DNA of 64,000 nucleotides, taken from contig CAJHNH020002557.1 in assembly GCA_905116865.2 (NCBI GenBank), positions 418,501 to 482,500 of the forward strand. The letters run 5' to 3'. The DNA is from Candidula unifasciata (taxonomy: Eukaryota; Mollusca; Gastropoda; Stylommatophora; Geomitridae). Shown here piece by piece: positions 1-10,652 of this stretch. The stretch's first letter is position 1; every line of letters begins with the position of its first letter. A program made the translations under genes and the position numbers. The notes under the pieces were generated by a model, which worked only from the letters and a program-made list of their open reading frames with translations, was not told the origin of the DNA and made no database searches.

Positions 1-175
1 CTGTCGTGTAGTTTCTCTAGGCAAATGTACGTCCATTAGTTTGCCATTGACGGTCGGCCCCCAGATACCACTATCGAAACCAACGCAAAACGCATGGCTC
101 GCAGCTGGGATCGAACCCGGCACCCCGGCATTACGAAGCGTTCGCATCGACTTAGCCACAGAGCCGACTATACAC
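1..175 (-). repeat. tRNA-derived SINE, family S1 (cut by window start)
   Basis: Read on the minus strand, the right end starts with a tRNA-like head: a box A-like stretch (TGGCTAAGTCG) and a box B (GGTTCGATCCC). A body follows with 'TTGGTTTCGATAGTGGTA'. The same head and body occur at 54370-54655 and, decayed, at 14880-15065. No intact tRNA fold was sought. Confidence 0.75.
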
Positions 176-690
176 GTGTTAACTGTTTTTAAATTAGAAT
201 AAAAAGCTGCACCTTTTGGTAATTTTTATATCCGGTACCAATCCTACAAATCAGAAGGACAGTCCCGCTGCTCCGTGCGAATAGAACGAGTGAGAAAACG
301 AGCGGACAAGTACGAACAAACAACCGAGACAACTGACGAGGGAGGAAAAGACAGAAAACAAACAAAAGAGCACCGCTGGCAGGCAGCCAGAAGAATTGCG
401 ATCTTGCAAACCAAGTGCTATTTTTAACGAGAAAGACAAAGAACATACATCCGTAACCTTTAGTTGCTGCACTAGGTGCATCCACAGATAGCAGGATGTG
501 TCGGGGGAGGGGGGCACCTGATTTTTTTTTAATTAGCAATCGCACGATTGGACACAACAGATAAATACAAGATGCATCACATGACTGGACGTGAACGTTA
601 ATAAGATGCTCAGATTTGAACCCGAGTCCCCCGTGCAGATGGGCATGAACTCACTCAGCAGCAACACTGCATTTGTACAGTTAACAGGAG
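176..690. other. Non-genic stretch, nothing recognised
   Basis: This is the far end of MTA intron 3. A minus-strand open frame of 122 codons (189-557) shows no family resemblance and is probably chance or old retroelement sequence. Confidence 0.4.
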
Positions 691-693
691 ATT

Positions 694-950
694 CTTATTC
701 TTCATGTTCACAGACTGTAAACTTCTGGTTGCCCGTCCACTTTTGGGCAGACTTGTGCGCACATCCGTTTTACAGATATGTATTAGCTGCACGACTTAGC
801 GCTTTGCCTTTCAGCAGATGGAATTCCAAGGTAACACCCAAAATTAGTTGATTTTCACGACGTGCTTGTGGTGGTGTTTACTCTCACCCCCCCCCCCCCA
901 CCCCAATAGAGCCCCGGAACCCACACAAAGATGTCTGGACCAACACAGTG
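694..950 (-). repeat. Interspersed repeat family A, degenerate copy
   Basis: Family A is a roughly 300-bp element seen more than a dozen times in this window. Its forward strand runs from 'GTGTGGGTTCC' through 'CATGTCGTAAGAGTCGACTA' and 'CAGATCTGTAAAACGGATG' to 'CAGCTGGTGAACGCGAAG' followed by GAA repeats. Here it is reversed, with a poly-C run inside. Confidence 0.7.
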
Positions 951-964
951 GCCAAGGTAAAACA

Positions 965-1070
965 ACACACACACATACAAAACCAGTCTTCATTCAGACT
1001 TGAACCCGCGACCTTTGGGACGGCAGGCAAGCATCTAGTCACCGCACAACGGTGTTTCCCACTTCACATC
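965..1070 (-). repeat. tRNA-like SINE fragment
   Basis: The minus strand shows a box B-like 'GCGGGTTCAAGTC' about 30 bp after a box A-like 'GCGGTGACTAGATGC', followed by a CA/GT-rich stretch. It could be another family head or a decayed tRNA pseudogene. Confidence 0.4.
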
Positions 1071-1465
1071 AAAGCTGCTGTGATGCCCTGAAGAACAGCA
1101 TCGGAAACACGCGACAAAGGCAAACTCCTGGAACCAAACTTCAGCCCACGGCGGAGCCAAGCAGGCGCGCTGCCGCCTCACCGATAACGGCAGCACAGAT
1201 AGAAGGAACAAAGGACGACACGTGTACAAGTCGATAATCTGACACGGAGAAGTCGAAGCCTCATCGGCAAGGGCTGTGACGGATGTATCAGGTGATATAC
1301 ACCGAATCGATGTGTCAGCATAGGCTAGCATCTACAGCAGCAGCAAATCCTCGGTTCCGCGCCTGAGATGGATGGACGTCTGCTGACAAACTTGGTGGCT
1401 GCGACACAGGGAAAACATCCGGGGGGGGGGGGGCAACACCCTTATATTTTTGTAAGGACAGAGTT

Positions 1466-1735
1466 AAAAGTAAAGAACCTTTTTCCATGCCTTTAGGCGT
1501 ATTGGGTACAAGGTGCTAGACCATTATTTTATAGACCAACCGGTATTTGGTGGGCGATCATCACTCCGGTCGCCTTTACTTGCCAGGACTTTGCCCGGTA
1601 GTGAAGTTAGGGCAGGGTCGACCTGAGAACCAATGTAATTTGTTTTTAAATTACGGCTCTGTTCGGATTTGAACTCATCACCTTTCGATCCGCAGGCGAC
1701 CGTATAGCCGTTACATTACGGCGGCTACCAGGGGA
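1466..1735 (-). repeat. tRNA-derived SINE, family S2
   Basis: S2 elements have a tRNA-like head (GTGTAGTGGCTAGACGC, then a box B-like motif). The core carries 'GGGAAGTAAAGGCGGC' and 'TTGGTCTATAAAATA', and they end near 'AAAGGGACCTTTACTTT'. This minus-strand copy is close to full length; its head is at the right end (1690-1735). Confidence 0.75.
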
Positions 1736-2400
1736 CAGGGTACCAAGTGGCTTAAAGAATTCTTGAAGCACACAATAATAATAATTATTGGCATGTGCTA
1801 AATGACAAATACATGTAATGATATCTACGAAATGCCTAAAGAAATACCCAGGGAGAAAAACACTCTATACAAGGTTAGGGGAAACTACTCATCCCCTTGC
1901 TAAACGGGAAAAAAGGGGGGGGGGGTGGTTTACAAGTCCCTGAGCCTCCCAATCACGGCGTCCCTGAGTGGCCCTGAAGACAATGCACATTCACAGCCAG
2001 AATCCACATCACATAATTACTATTCTTACCATCCGTTCTAATCCCACAGGGTCGTTCTAATCCCACAGGATCGGCTACAGAGATCAGAAAGACATTTACA
2101 GACTCCCGGTGCACGGCACCCGGGTTCAAATCTTTAATTATTTGGTTTGCAAAGATATTATCCTCACCGACAATTGTAATTTTCTAGACATGTTTCCGGT
2201 ATGACATCACAATGTGTATGAGGGAAACGACCACAGTGAAAAAAGAAACACAGCACTCTAACCAAATGTGAGAGAACACGTAAGGCGATGTGTGCGTAAT
2301 GGGGGACAAGAGTTAGTCCTACACTGAGGAGCTCCCAGGGTGGGACTAGATCAGTTTAACGGTGGTCTGGGTTGGTGTGGAAAATTTCTCATCTACTTCT
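1736..2400. other. Non-genic stretch
   Basis: Holds a short G run (1916-1926), a doubled 'GTTCTAATCCCACAGG' (2036-2068) and a tRNA-like box B fragment near 2115-2140. No gene seen. Confidence 0.4.
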
Positions 2401-2413
2401 TGTGCCTCTAATC

Positions 2414-2679
2414 CAGTGGTTCCCAACCTTCTAAATGCCGTGACCCTTTAATAGGTTCCCCATGTTGTGGTGACCCTTTAATATGGTTCCTCATGTTGTG
2501 GTGACCTTTTAATACAGTTTTTGTGTGTCTTGGTGGCCCTTTAATACAGTTCCTAGTGTTGTGGCGCCAGCCAAACATTCAATTATTTGTTATTACTTCA
2601 TAACTTCCAACAATGTGTTTTCCGATGGTCTTAGTCGACCCCAAAAAGGGCCACAATCCACACACAGTGAGAACCGCTG
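2414..2679. mobile_element. hAT-type MITE resembling URR1/SPIN elements
   Basis: The ends are inverted (CAGTGGTTCCCAACCTT on the left; CAGCGGTTCTCA on the minus strand at the right), as in hAT-Charlie elements. The left half carries four 31-32 bp repeats of a 'GTGACCCTTTAATA...GTTGTGG' unit. The right half carries 'GTTTTCCGATGGTCTTAG', a signature I associate with the URR1/SPIN group. The flanking 8-mers CTCTAATC and CTAAAGTC match at only 5 of 8 positions, so any target duplication is decayed. There is no transposase; the element is non-autonomous. Confidence 0.75.
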
Positions 2680-2838
2680 CTAAAGTCTAAAGCTTGCTTC
2701 TGTCCAAATGACCGATTGTTCAAGTCTGTGTGTGTATGTATGTAGTTGCCCCTCCCCCTTTCCCCAAGAAGAAATAATGATAAATTTGGAGTGACAGAGA
2801 AATAAAGTTCTGATTGTTCGGTCACCTCTGCACTTTAG

Positions 2839-2965
2839 TCCTGTCCCAAAACCTGAGTATTGTGTGCACATAAGTTTTACAGAGTTGACTTATTTGTATG
2901 CAGAGTGTTGGTTCCTTGAATCTCAAACAGATGTATTCTGACTTTGAAGGAGTCCCAATAAATTA
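2839..2965 (-). repeat. Family A repeat, internal fragment
   Basis: Matches the family A middle ('TTTGTATGCAGA', 'TTGGTTCCTTG', 'CAGATGTATTCTGACTT') in reverse orientation. Both ends are missing. Confidence 0.65.
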
Positions 2966-2992
2966 CTGGTATAACACACTTTGCAGCAAGTC

Positions 2993-3190
2993 TAATACAC
3001 AAGATACACACTAAACACAAGATTTAATACACAAGATACACACTAAACACAAGATATACACAAAACACATGATATTATACACAAGATACACACTAAACAC
3101 AAGATATTATACACAAGATACACACTAAACACAAGATATTATACACAAGATACACACTAAACACAAGATACACACTAAATACATGATATT
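2993..3190. repeat. Minisatellite, 'ACACAAGATACACACTAA' units
   Basis: Roughly seven head-to-tail variants of a unit of about 30 bp built from 'ACACAAGATACACACTAA' and 'ACACAAGATATTAT'. Confidence 0.8.
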
Positions 3191-3244
3191 AAAAAATAAA
3201 GCCAGGAAACCTTTCATAAAAAGTTTAACATCTGGGATTCTTTT

Positions 3245-3480
3245 TCCTAATGTTCATCAGCTGTAACTACCAGTAGAAAGTTCAAGGTTTTCGTCCCCTT
3301 CTCAATTTTGGTCTTTACCGGGACTGGAGTTTTGTGGGCACATCCGCTTTACAGATCAGAAAACACCTCTAATTTGGCGACTTTAAACACTTGCTTGTTG
3401 GAGGGTGGGGGGGGGGGGGGGGGCGTGTGTGCAGTGGGTCTTTCCTATTTCTCCCACACCCCAAATGGGAACCGGAATAC
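3245..3480 (-). repeat. Family A repeat next to the LTR element
   Basis: Reverse copy with 'CATCAGCTGTAA' at the left and 'GTGGGCACATCCGCTTTACAG' in the middle. It contains a G run of about 18 bases (3407-3423). The LTR element begins 75 bp further right. Confidence 0.65.
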
Positions 3481-3555
3481 AAGAAGAAGGTCAATTCAAA
3501 AATGTAGTCACAACAATAAACTGCTGAGTTGACGTCAGTATATACAAACACACAA

Positions 3556-5649
3556 TGTTATTCCTTAACCTACTTTTATTTCTTTGTATTTTGAAAGTAT
3601 ACAGGAAAATAGGGATTTGGATACATTCTTTATTTTAAGTAGGCGAAATGAACAAGCATTTAATTCTCCTGGGAGGTTGGCGATATCACACACTAAAACT
3701 GTTTCCCAGACGTTAAGTGTTGAGGTACAGAGATAAGACTGACCAAGCAGACTTACTGACTGGAGATTGACACACCATCCGTTGGTGTCAGATATTTTAT
3801 CTCTTAGCCAGACTTTTAGGAGCAGCTAACTCCGGCTAATTGTGTTTAATTCCCCCTGAGGTTACCTAACTCGACGGCAGGTCCGACGGTCACTATTGAC
3901 ACAGTGAGCGGAAAGTGTTGGCAGAAGAATTGACAAAGTCGGATTTTATTGTGATGACAGGTCAAGTAGACTGGAGGTGTGACTAGGCCTATTAGCTGGG
4001 ACCAGCTTAATTGAACCTGTAGAATGTGAGCGTGGGAATGCAAACAATTGTTGTACAGTCACTGACTGACAGTGAATATACACCCACAAGGGAGGAGCTG
4101 TGATATCCCTTAATGAGAATGGTTTTAGGCGTAATGTAGGAGGAGCTTGATAAAAGTTATAAAGGGCTGAACTCTAGGTCTGGTAAATGAGATCCTGTCG
4201 AGCACATGCCATCTGTTGGGCTTAACCTAAGCTTGAGACAGAACTTTTGGCATCGTGGTTTCATTTTTCCAGGTAAGATCGACATTAGGTTCATATCTAT
4301 ATTTTATGATAGAGATCTGTCTTTTTGCTCAAGTGTGTCTTCATCACTTTGTAGTACTCCTAGGCGGACATTTCTTCATTCTCGTAGGGCACTGTCACAT
4401 TGCTTTATTTCCTATTTGATAGTGTCATGAATGTTTTTCGTGCACATGTGTTTCAATGTTGTAAAACCTAAATGTTGTTGTTGCCATTGAAATTTAATGA
4501 ACTATCATGTTTTTGAAATCACAAGCGTGAAGATAACTTTGGCAATCTTATCACGTGTGGTTAAAGTGAATCTGTATTACATACAGCTAACACACTGAAA
4601 TGTGTTTAACTCTCGGGAGGCTAACGCGGAGATTGATCCCGGAGAGTAAATCCACGAGATTTGTTATTTGATTCGCCCCAGAGCTATTGTTAGCATTCTG
4701 GGCGCGTCGATTGTTCCAAGCATAGATTCCAGAACTGGTTCTGTCTGACTGATTGTCATTTTGAGTCTGTACGAGAGATGGCACCTGACGTAGAAGACTT
4801 GACTATCATTACAGGACGTGTAGAGGAAGGCAGAAGATGTAACAGTTGGAATGTGAGACATAAGCCCTTCCAAATTGGACAGGAGTGAATGTGAGCATGA
4901 GGGAGAGATGAAATGTTTTATTTAAATAAACATGCTTGATGTTAGTATAATATACATGCTTAGTGTACATCTAGAGCAGATACTACAAATATGCGCTTGT
5001 TTCTTCATTCTCCAGTTCCCACATTGGGCAGGGACTAGTAGGCTTCCATTATTTGCCGACCGTCGAGTGTAACGACCTGCAGAAAGCAGTGAGGACGACA
5101 AACTGGAAAAGATAGGCAGGGTCTCAAGCCGAGAACTGTCCTGATGAGCTAAGTTATGTACAACTTTAATGTCATCTATAACATCATCCCAACTCTACTA
5201 GCCTAAACAAGTTCATTTTATTTTAGTCAGATTTATTAAATAAATCTTTTTGATGTTGTTTAAACATAGTTGCGTAAATTGTGTACTTAGGTTCAAGTGT
5301 CTTTGTGCATATTAGTTTACTTCAGCTAACAAATATTTAAATCACTTGATGGGGGCTTTTAAGTAATGCCAGGAGAGGAGACCAGTCGCAGGGGTTAAAT
5401 GAGCACCTGGATTATATCACAGTGGGTGTATCCAGATATCTATCTATCCCTTCTCCTTCTCCTGTGGATACAAGTACAGCAACTTTCATTTCATGGAACG
5501 AGCCACTCGCTGTTTTCTTGGCTATCCAGGACTGTCTAGGATCAACATAGCTTAGATAATAGTCCAGTTTCTCACGTGGGTGGGCATTGTTAAGGTTCAA
5601 ACCCACACCCTCACTATATCAGTGTATTTACCCACGTGGGCGCGCGACA
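3556..5649 (+). repeat. 5' LTR
   Basis: Starts TGTTATTCC and ends GCGCGACA. A TATAAAG box lies at 4158-4164, an 'AG|GTAAG' splice donor at 4271-4277 and AATAAA at 4925-4930. If transcription starts about 30 bp after the TATA box, U3 is about 0.63 kb and R plus U5 about 1.46 kb (inference). Near the end is a palindrome containing the E-box CACGTG (CCCACGTGGG). Confidence 0.9.
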
Positions 5650-5835
5650 ATTGGGGATCTCGTCCGGGATTTTATAACATCAAGCGACAATTGGAGATCT
5701 CGTCTGGGAATTTATAACATCGAGCGACAATTGGGGATCTCGTCCCGGCATAGAACCTAGAGACAATTGGGTATCTCGTCTCGGGGTTTATAACATCACG
5801 TAACAATTGTGTCGCTCTCTAGAATTAAAACCTGA
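5650..5835 (+). promoter_or_regulatory. Primer binding site, tandemly repeated
   Basis: Directly after the LTR, 'TTGGGGATCTCGTCCGGGAT' (5651-5670) resembles a primer site for proline tRNA with a small difference after the first TGGGG. The LTR/PBS junction 'ACAATTGG' recurs at 5647, 5687, 5727, 5763 and 5803 (the last as ACAATTGT), with 'ATCTCGTC' following four times. The spacing is therefore about 40 bp. Confidence 0.7.
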
Positions 5836-6396
5836 CACAAGTGGCGTCCCGCCAGCGATCAAACCCGGCAGACCCTAGACTAACGAATAAAAAGTTTAAT
5901 TTCATAGATTTCATTTTAACTCTTCGCCCAGTTCTTAGACTAAAATCATACTTAGTAATTGGTAACTGGGAAGATTAGAATTATAATAACTGTAAAAGTA
6001 TTTAATTGATGAAATCATATGAGTTAACTGTCTATCATTGAACATTTCATGAACATTGATTGTTTAATCTATAGTGCTTAGTTAGAGTTGATGAATTGAT
6101 GATTTTTTTTGCTTGCATATTTCATTTGATATAGATTGTAGAACATATTACATGCTGACATCATATCATTGAGATTAATAATTAGTGACTGAGTGTAACA
6201 TCGCTTTGATCATTGATAGGCTTGTCTTTTTGCTGCTATAGTATTCTATAGGCTGTTATTCTGGTAGGCTGCTTTGCACCATCTACATCTTTGTGCGGCT
6301 ATCCTAGTCTACTCTGGTGCCAAGTTCACTGTACTTTGCTCTGACATATCCTTCTTACCCTACCTCGGGGAAGTATTACATTTATCTCTAGATAGA
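5836..6396 (+). other. Untranslated leader of the LTR element
   Basis: AT-rich. Near its end several AG acceptors follow T-rich tracts ('TTTTTGCTGCTATAG' ending at 6241, and 'TTATTCTGGTAG' ending near 6269). They could pair with the LTR splice donor at 4273 to make a short-leader mRNA (inference). Confidence 0.45.
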
Positions 6397-8538
6397 ATGG
6401 ACTTACGTACCGAGTACCAAAAAGATGTAAGGAAATTCGGGATAGCTGAGGGTAGAGTAGGGGCACAGTTAGAAACATATATTAAATGCCAGATGGATAC
6501 TTTTGATTATATGGTTGCCCGTAATGCTGCAGAGAAAAAGCGCCAGTTGGAGCTAGAAGAATATAATAGGCAGGAACAGCTTAGGAAAGAAGAGTATGAA
6601 AGAGAGGAACAGCTAAGGAAAGTAGAGTATGAAAGAGACATACAGCTTATAAGAGAAGACTTAGAAAGAGAGATAGAGTGTATTCAGGAAGGATTTGCTG
6701 AAAGGATGCGGCGTAAGAGTGAAGAAATTCATCGAAAACTGCTATTTGAGAGGGCAGAAAAAGATAGGATAAAACAGCAAGCAGAAAACATTAGCGTTGA
6801 GGAAACTGCGAGTATATGCGAGGAAAAACCAATACCTCAGGCTGAAACTCAAGCGGGTATGGTGGGGGCCCACTATATAACCATTGAGGTGAGCACTCCT
6901 TGGCCAAACTCAACAGCTAGGGAAGAAAACATAAAAACCGGAGGACAGTATCTCACACCTCTTATTCCTACAGAGAAAAGAGGCAACAAGGAGAACTCTT
7001 CTTTAAGGATAACCAGATCTACATTGCTGGACCCCTTAACTTCCATTCTTAAGCCTAAAAGGAAAAGATGGAACAAGAAGCAGAAATCTTCTAAAGGGAC
7101 CAGATCTACATTGCTGGAACCCCTTACTCCCATTACCTCAGACGAGATAAATGAGAGCGAACCTGACAGTAGTGACAAGCGTGATAACGGTTGTAACCGT
7201 AGACATAGCTGTTCGACTGACACACCAGACATTAATGAGGACGAGGGCAAAGACTTACCCAACTCCCATATCCCCTTTGGTCCCTTCATGCAAGAAGAGG
7301 AATTAAAGCAGACTGATGTAGGGAATAACGCTGAACCTGTGTCCCCTATTTCCTTGGATGCGGCCGCATGCCTAATGGAATGTGTTAGTTCTGACTTTAC
7401 ACCAAAAGGAGTTGACTGCGATGGCGGCAACACACCTCCTGATTTGCTTTCACTGGACTGTGCATATGAAAGCCAGACCAATGTGAAAATAGCAGATGAG
7501 GAGGAGAGTTCTCTGGACGTCTTGACGATCTTAGAGACTCGACATAAACAGGACAATTTTGCTAGGCCTGTGCACGTCGATAATGGACAGACAGAAGTGT
7601 TTGCCATTATCGAAGAAGAAAATACTTTTCGTGAGCAGGGAGACAACTTGTCTCTGCTGCCCTGTACAGCTGGGGCGACAGGGATACTTCTGATGAAGGA
7701 CCCTGAAGCAGAACAAGCCATGAATAGTAGGGAACCCCAACATTCTGGTCCTTTAGTACTCTTTGCTTCGAATGAAGTGACAGGGGTATCTCAGCTGATG
7801 GTGGAAACTTCATTGCGAAGAAATCCCACCTTACAGTCTACAGGAAACCCTGAATTTTTTACTGATTTGACTGTATACCCTGACTTGATTTCGTGCTCTG
7901 ACTCTGGACTGATCTTTGTTAAAGACAATTCCACCCTGACAAATTGGCAAGGTAAAGACAGAATGCACCGAAGAGGCAACCAATGGACACTCTTCAGAGA
8001 AATTGTTAGTGGTAAGTGGCACTCACTTCGTGGGATCACGATGAGTGAAGATATCCCTCGTTTTAAGAGGAGATTTGTGACAGATTATTTCAAGATCTGT
8101 AGACGGAGGAAAAGAGGATCCAACCTGACTGCAACTAATCCTTTTAGTAGAAAACTTCAAGCTCTCCCTAGGCAGATAGGGCGCGGCGAAGTGAGGAAAC
8201 GCACAGAGGTTGTCAGTCAACGGCGCAGAGGAGTCCCGTTGACAAAGCATGGATCTTTGATTATCCGATGGAAGGAGGAACCTCCGGACAAAGGGACATT
8301 ACCGAGCGACTGCTTGGAATACCCGCTCAATACCAGGATCAATGACAGTATTGCATTATCCTGGAGGAAAGGACATGGGATATCTGCAGACGAGTGCAGA
8401 AATTCCCACTGCCATAAAGAATACTGGAAACAGAAAACTTATGGGCAGTTATGCAAAGGAGGACTTGAAATTCTTGGAAGCCACAGAGCGTGCAGATGTG
8501 CGGTCAGGGTGACCGAACTTAAGGGAGAGGCTATGTGA
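6397..8538 (+). CDS. Long ORF of the LTR element, gag-like coiled coil at N terminus
   Basis: Unrecognised as a whole. I chose the ATG at 6397 (713 residues) because the 41 codons upstream, open from an ATG at 6274, look like leader sequence around splice acceptors. The start (MDLRTEYQKD) plus a Glu/Arg/Lys-rich coiled coil at residues 44-130 resemble the N terminus of spiralian Gypsy-type Gag proteins. A motif TRSTLL(D/E)PLT is repeated at residues 206 and 235, with a nuclear-localisation-like stretch KPKRKRWNKKQK between the two. A long acidic, Ser/Thr-rich middle follows. The C-terminal part is very basic (RFKRR and RRRKR near 555-573) and rich in Cys/His/Arg. No zinc knuckle, protease or pol motif was seen. 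It may be an altered Gag or an accessory or captured protein. The intact frame of over 2 kb suggests recent constraint. Confidence 0.75.
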   Translation: MDLRTEYQKDVRKFGIAEGRVGAQLETYIKCQMDTFDYMVARNAAEKKRQLELEEYNRQEQLRKEEYEREEQLRKVEYERDIQLIREDLEREIECIQEGFAERMRRKSEEIHRKLLFERAEKDRIKQQAENISVEETASICEEKPIPQAETQAGMVGAHYITIEVSTPWPNSTAREENIKTGGQYLTPLIPTEKRGNKENSSLRITRSTLLDPLTSILKPKRKRWNKKQKSSKGTRSTLLEPLTPITSDEINESEPDSSDKRDNGCNRRHSCSTDTPDINEDEGKDLPNSHIPFGPFMQEEELKQTDVGNNAEPVSPISLDAAACLMECVSSDFTPKGVDCDGGNTPPDLLSLDCAYESQTNVKIADEEESSLDVLTILETRHKQDNFARPVHVDNGQTEVFAIIEEENTFREQGDNLSLLPCTAGATGILLMKDPEAEQAMNSREPQHSGPLVLFASNEVTGVSQLMVETSLRRNPTLQSTGNPEFFTDLTVYPDLISCSDSGLIFVKDNSTLTNWQGKDRMHRRGNQWTLFREIVSGKWHSLRGITMSEDIPRFKRRFVTDYFKICRRRKRGSNLTATNPFSRKLQALPRQIGRGEVRKRTEVVSQRRRGVPLTKHGSLIIRWKEEPPDKGTLPSDCLEYPLNTRINDSIALSWRKGHGISADECRNSHCHKEYWKQKTYGQLCKGGLEILGSHRACRCAVRVTELKGEAM
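8521..8530 (+). promoter_or_regulatory. Possible polypurine tract
   Basis: AAGGGAGAGG is the only clear purine run before the 3' LTR. It ends 31 bp upstream of the LTR, further than usual, so its role as plus-strand primer is doubtful. It overlaps the end of the ORF. Confidence 0.35.
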
Positions 8539-8561
8539 CAATACGCTCGGTGACTCCAGAA

Positions 8562-10652
8562 TGTTATTCCTTAACCTACTTTTATTTCTTTGTATTTTGA
8601 AAGTATACAGGAAAATAGGGATTTGGATACATTCTTTATTTTAAGTAGGCGAAATGAACAAGCATTTAATTCTCCTGGGAGGTTGGCGATATCACACACT
8701 AAAACTGTTTCCCAGACGTTAAGTGTTGAGGTACAGAGATAAGACTGACCAAGCAGACTTACTGACTGGAGATTGACACACCATCCGTTGGTGTCAGATA
8801 TTTTATCTCTTAGCCAGACTTTTAGGAGCAGCTAACTCCGGCTAATTGTGTTTAATCCCCCTGAGGTTACCTAACTCGACGGCAGGTCCGACGGTCACTA
8901 TTGACACAGTGAGCGGAAAGTGTTGGCAGAAGAATTGACAAAGTCGGATTTTATTGTGATGACAGGTCAAGTAGACTGGAGGTGTGACTAGGCCTATTAG
9001 CTGGGACCAGCTTAATTGAACCTGTAGAATGTGAGCGTGGGAATGCAAACAATTGTTGTACAGTCACTGACTGACAGTGAATATACACCCACAAGGGAGG
9101 AGCTGTGATATCCCTTAATGAGAATGGTTTTAGGCGTAATGTAGGAGGAGCTTGATAAAAGTTATAAAGGGCTGAACTCTAGGTCTGGTAAATGAGATCC
9201 TGTCGAGCACATGCCATCTGTTGGGCTTAACCTAAGCTTGAGACAGAACTTTTGGCATCGTGGTTTCATTTTTCCAGGTAAGATCGACATTAGGTTCATA
9301 TCTATATTTTATGATAGAGATCTGTCTTTTTGCTCAAGTGTGTCTTCATCACTTTGTAGTACTCCTAGGCGGACATTTCTTCATTCTCGTAGGGCACTGT
9401 CACATTGCTTTATTTCCTATTTGATAGTGTCATGAATGTTTTTCGTGCACATGTGTTTCAATGTTGTAAAACCTAAATGTTGTTGTTGCCATTGAAATTT
9501 AATGAACTATCATGTTTTTGAAATCACAAGCGTGAAGATAACTTTGGCAATCTTATCACGTGTGGTTAAAGTGAATCTGTATTACATACAGCTAACACAC
9601 TGAAATGTGTTTAACTCTCGGGAGGCTAACGCGGAGATTGATCCCGGAGAGTAAATCCACGAGATTTGTTATTTGATTCGCCCCAGAGCTATTGTTAGCA
9701 TTCTGGGCGCGTCGATTGTTCCAAGCATAGATTCCAGAACTGGTTCTGTCTGACTGATTGTCATTTTGAGTCTGTACGAGAGATAGCACCTGACGTAGAA
9801 GACTTGACTATCATTACAGGACGTGTAGAGGAAGGCAGAAGATGTAACAGTTGGAATGTGAGACATAAGCCCTTCCAAATTGGACAGGAGTGAATGTGAG
9901 CAGGAGGGAGAGATGAAATGTTTTATTTAAATAAACATGCTTGATGTTAGTATAATATACATGCTTAGTGTACATCTAGAGCAGATACTACAAATATGCG
10001 CTTGTTTCTTCATTCTCCAGTTCCCACATTGGGCAGGGACTAGTAGGCTTCCATTATTTGCCGACCGTCGAGTGTAACGACCTGCAGAAAGCAGTGAGGA
10101 CGACAAACTGGAAAAGATAGGCAGGGTCTCAAGCCGAGAACTGTCCTGATGAGCTAAGTTATGTACAACTTTAATGTCATCTATAACATCATCCCAACTC
10201 TACTAGCCTAAACAAGTTCATTTTATTTTAGTCAGATTTATTAAATAAATCTTTTCGATGTTTAAACATAGTTGAGTAAATTGTGTACTTAGGTTCAAGT
10301 GTCTTTGTGCATATTAGTTTACTTCAGCTAACAAATATTTAAATCACTTGATGGGGGCTTTTTAAGTAATGCCAGGAGAGGAGACCAGTCGCAGGGGTTA
10401 ACTGAGCACCTGGATTATATCACAGTGGGTGTATCCAGATATCTATCTATCCCTTCTCCTTCTCCTGTGGATACAAGTACAGCAACTTTCATTTCATGGA
10501 ACGAGCCACTCGCTGTTTTCTTGGCTATCCAGGACTGTCTAGGATCAACATAGCTTAGATAATAGTCCAGTTTCTCACGTGGGTGGGCATTGTTAAGGTT
10601 CAAACCCACACCCTCACTATATCAGTGTATTTACCCACGTGGGCGCGCGACA
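8562..10652 (+). repeat. 3' LTR
   Basis: Near-identical to 3556-5649. Differences seen include a lost T near 8857, G to A at about 9785, T to G near 9903, a 3-bp deletion with a T to C change near 10255-10260 and an extra T near 10360. Confidence 0.9.

Larger units (their letters stand above)
3556..10652 (+). mobile_element. LTR retrotransposon, non-autonomous, young
   Basis: Two direct repeats of about 2.09 kb (3556-5649 and 8562-10652), beginning TGT and ending ACA, enclose 2.9 kb of unique sequence. By eye they differ by about five substitutions and three small indels, so the insertion is recent. The internal part has a primer-binding-site region, one long ORF and a short purine tract. 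It has no recognisable protease, reverse transcriptase, RNase H or integrase. No convincing target duplication is visible (left flank ACACACAA, right flank AATACAGA). It lies in MTA intron 3 on the strand opposite to the gene. It is probably mobilised by a partner element (inference). Confidence 0.92.

Noticed and set aside
100..175. A functional tRNA gene
   Set aside because: Box A and box B-like motifs are present, but the same sequence with a long body recurs elsewhere, so it is a SINE head.
6873..7721. Minus-strand frame of 282 codons inside the LTR element
   Set aside because: It is the shadow of the plus-strand ORF. It has no family resemblance, and the plus frame is longer and has a Gag-like start.
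9211..9435. 74-codon ORF present twice (also 4206-4430)
   Set aside because: It is duplicated only because it lies in both LTRs. It overlaps the splice donor and has no protein resemblance.
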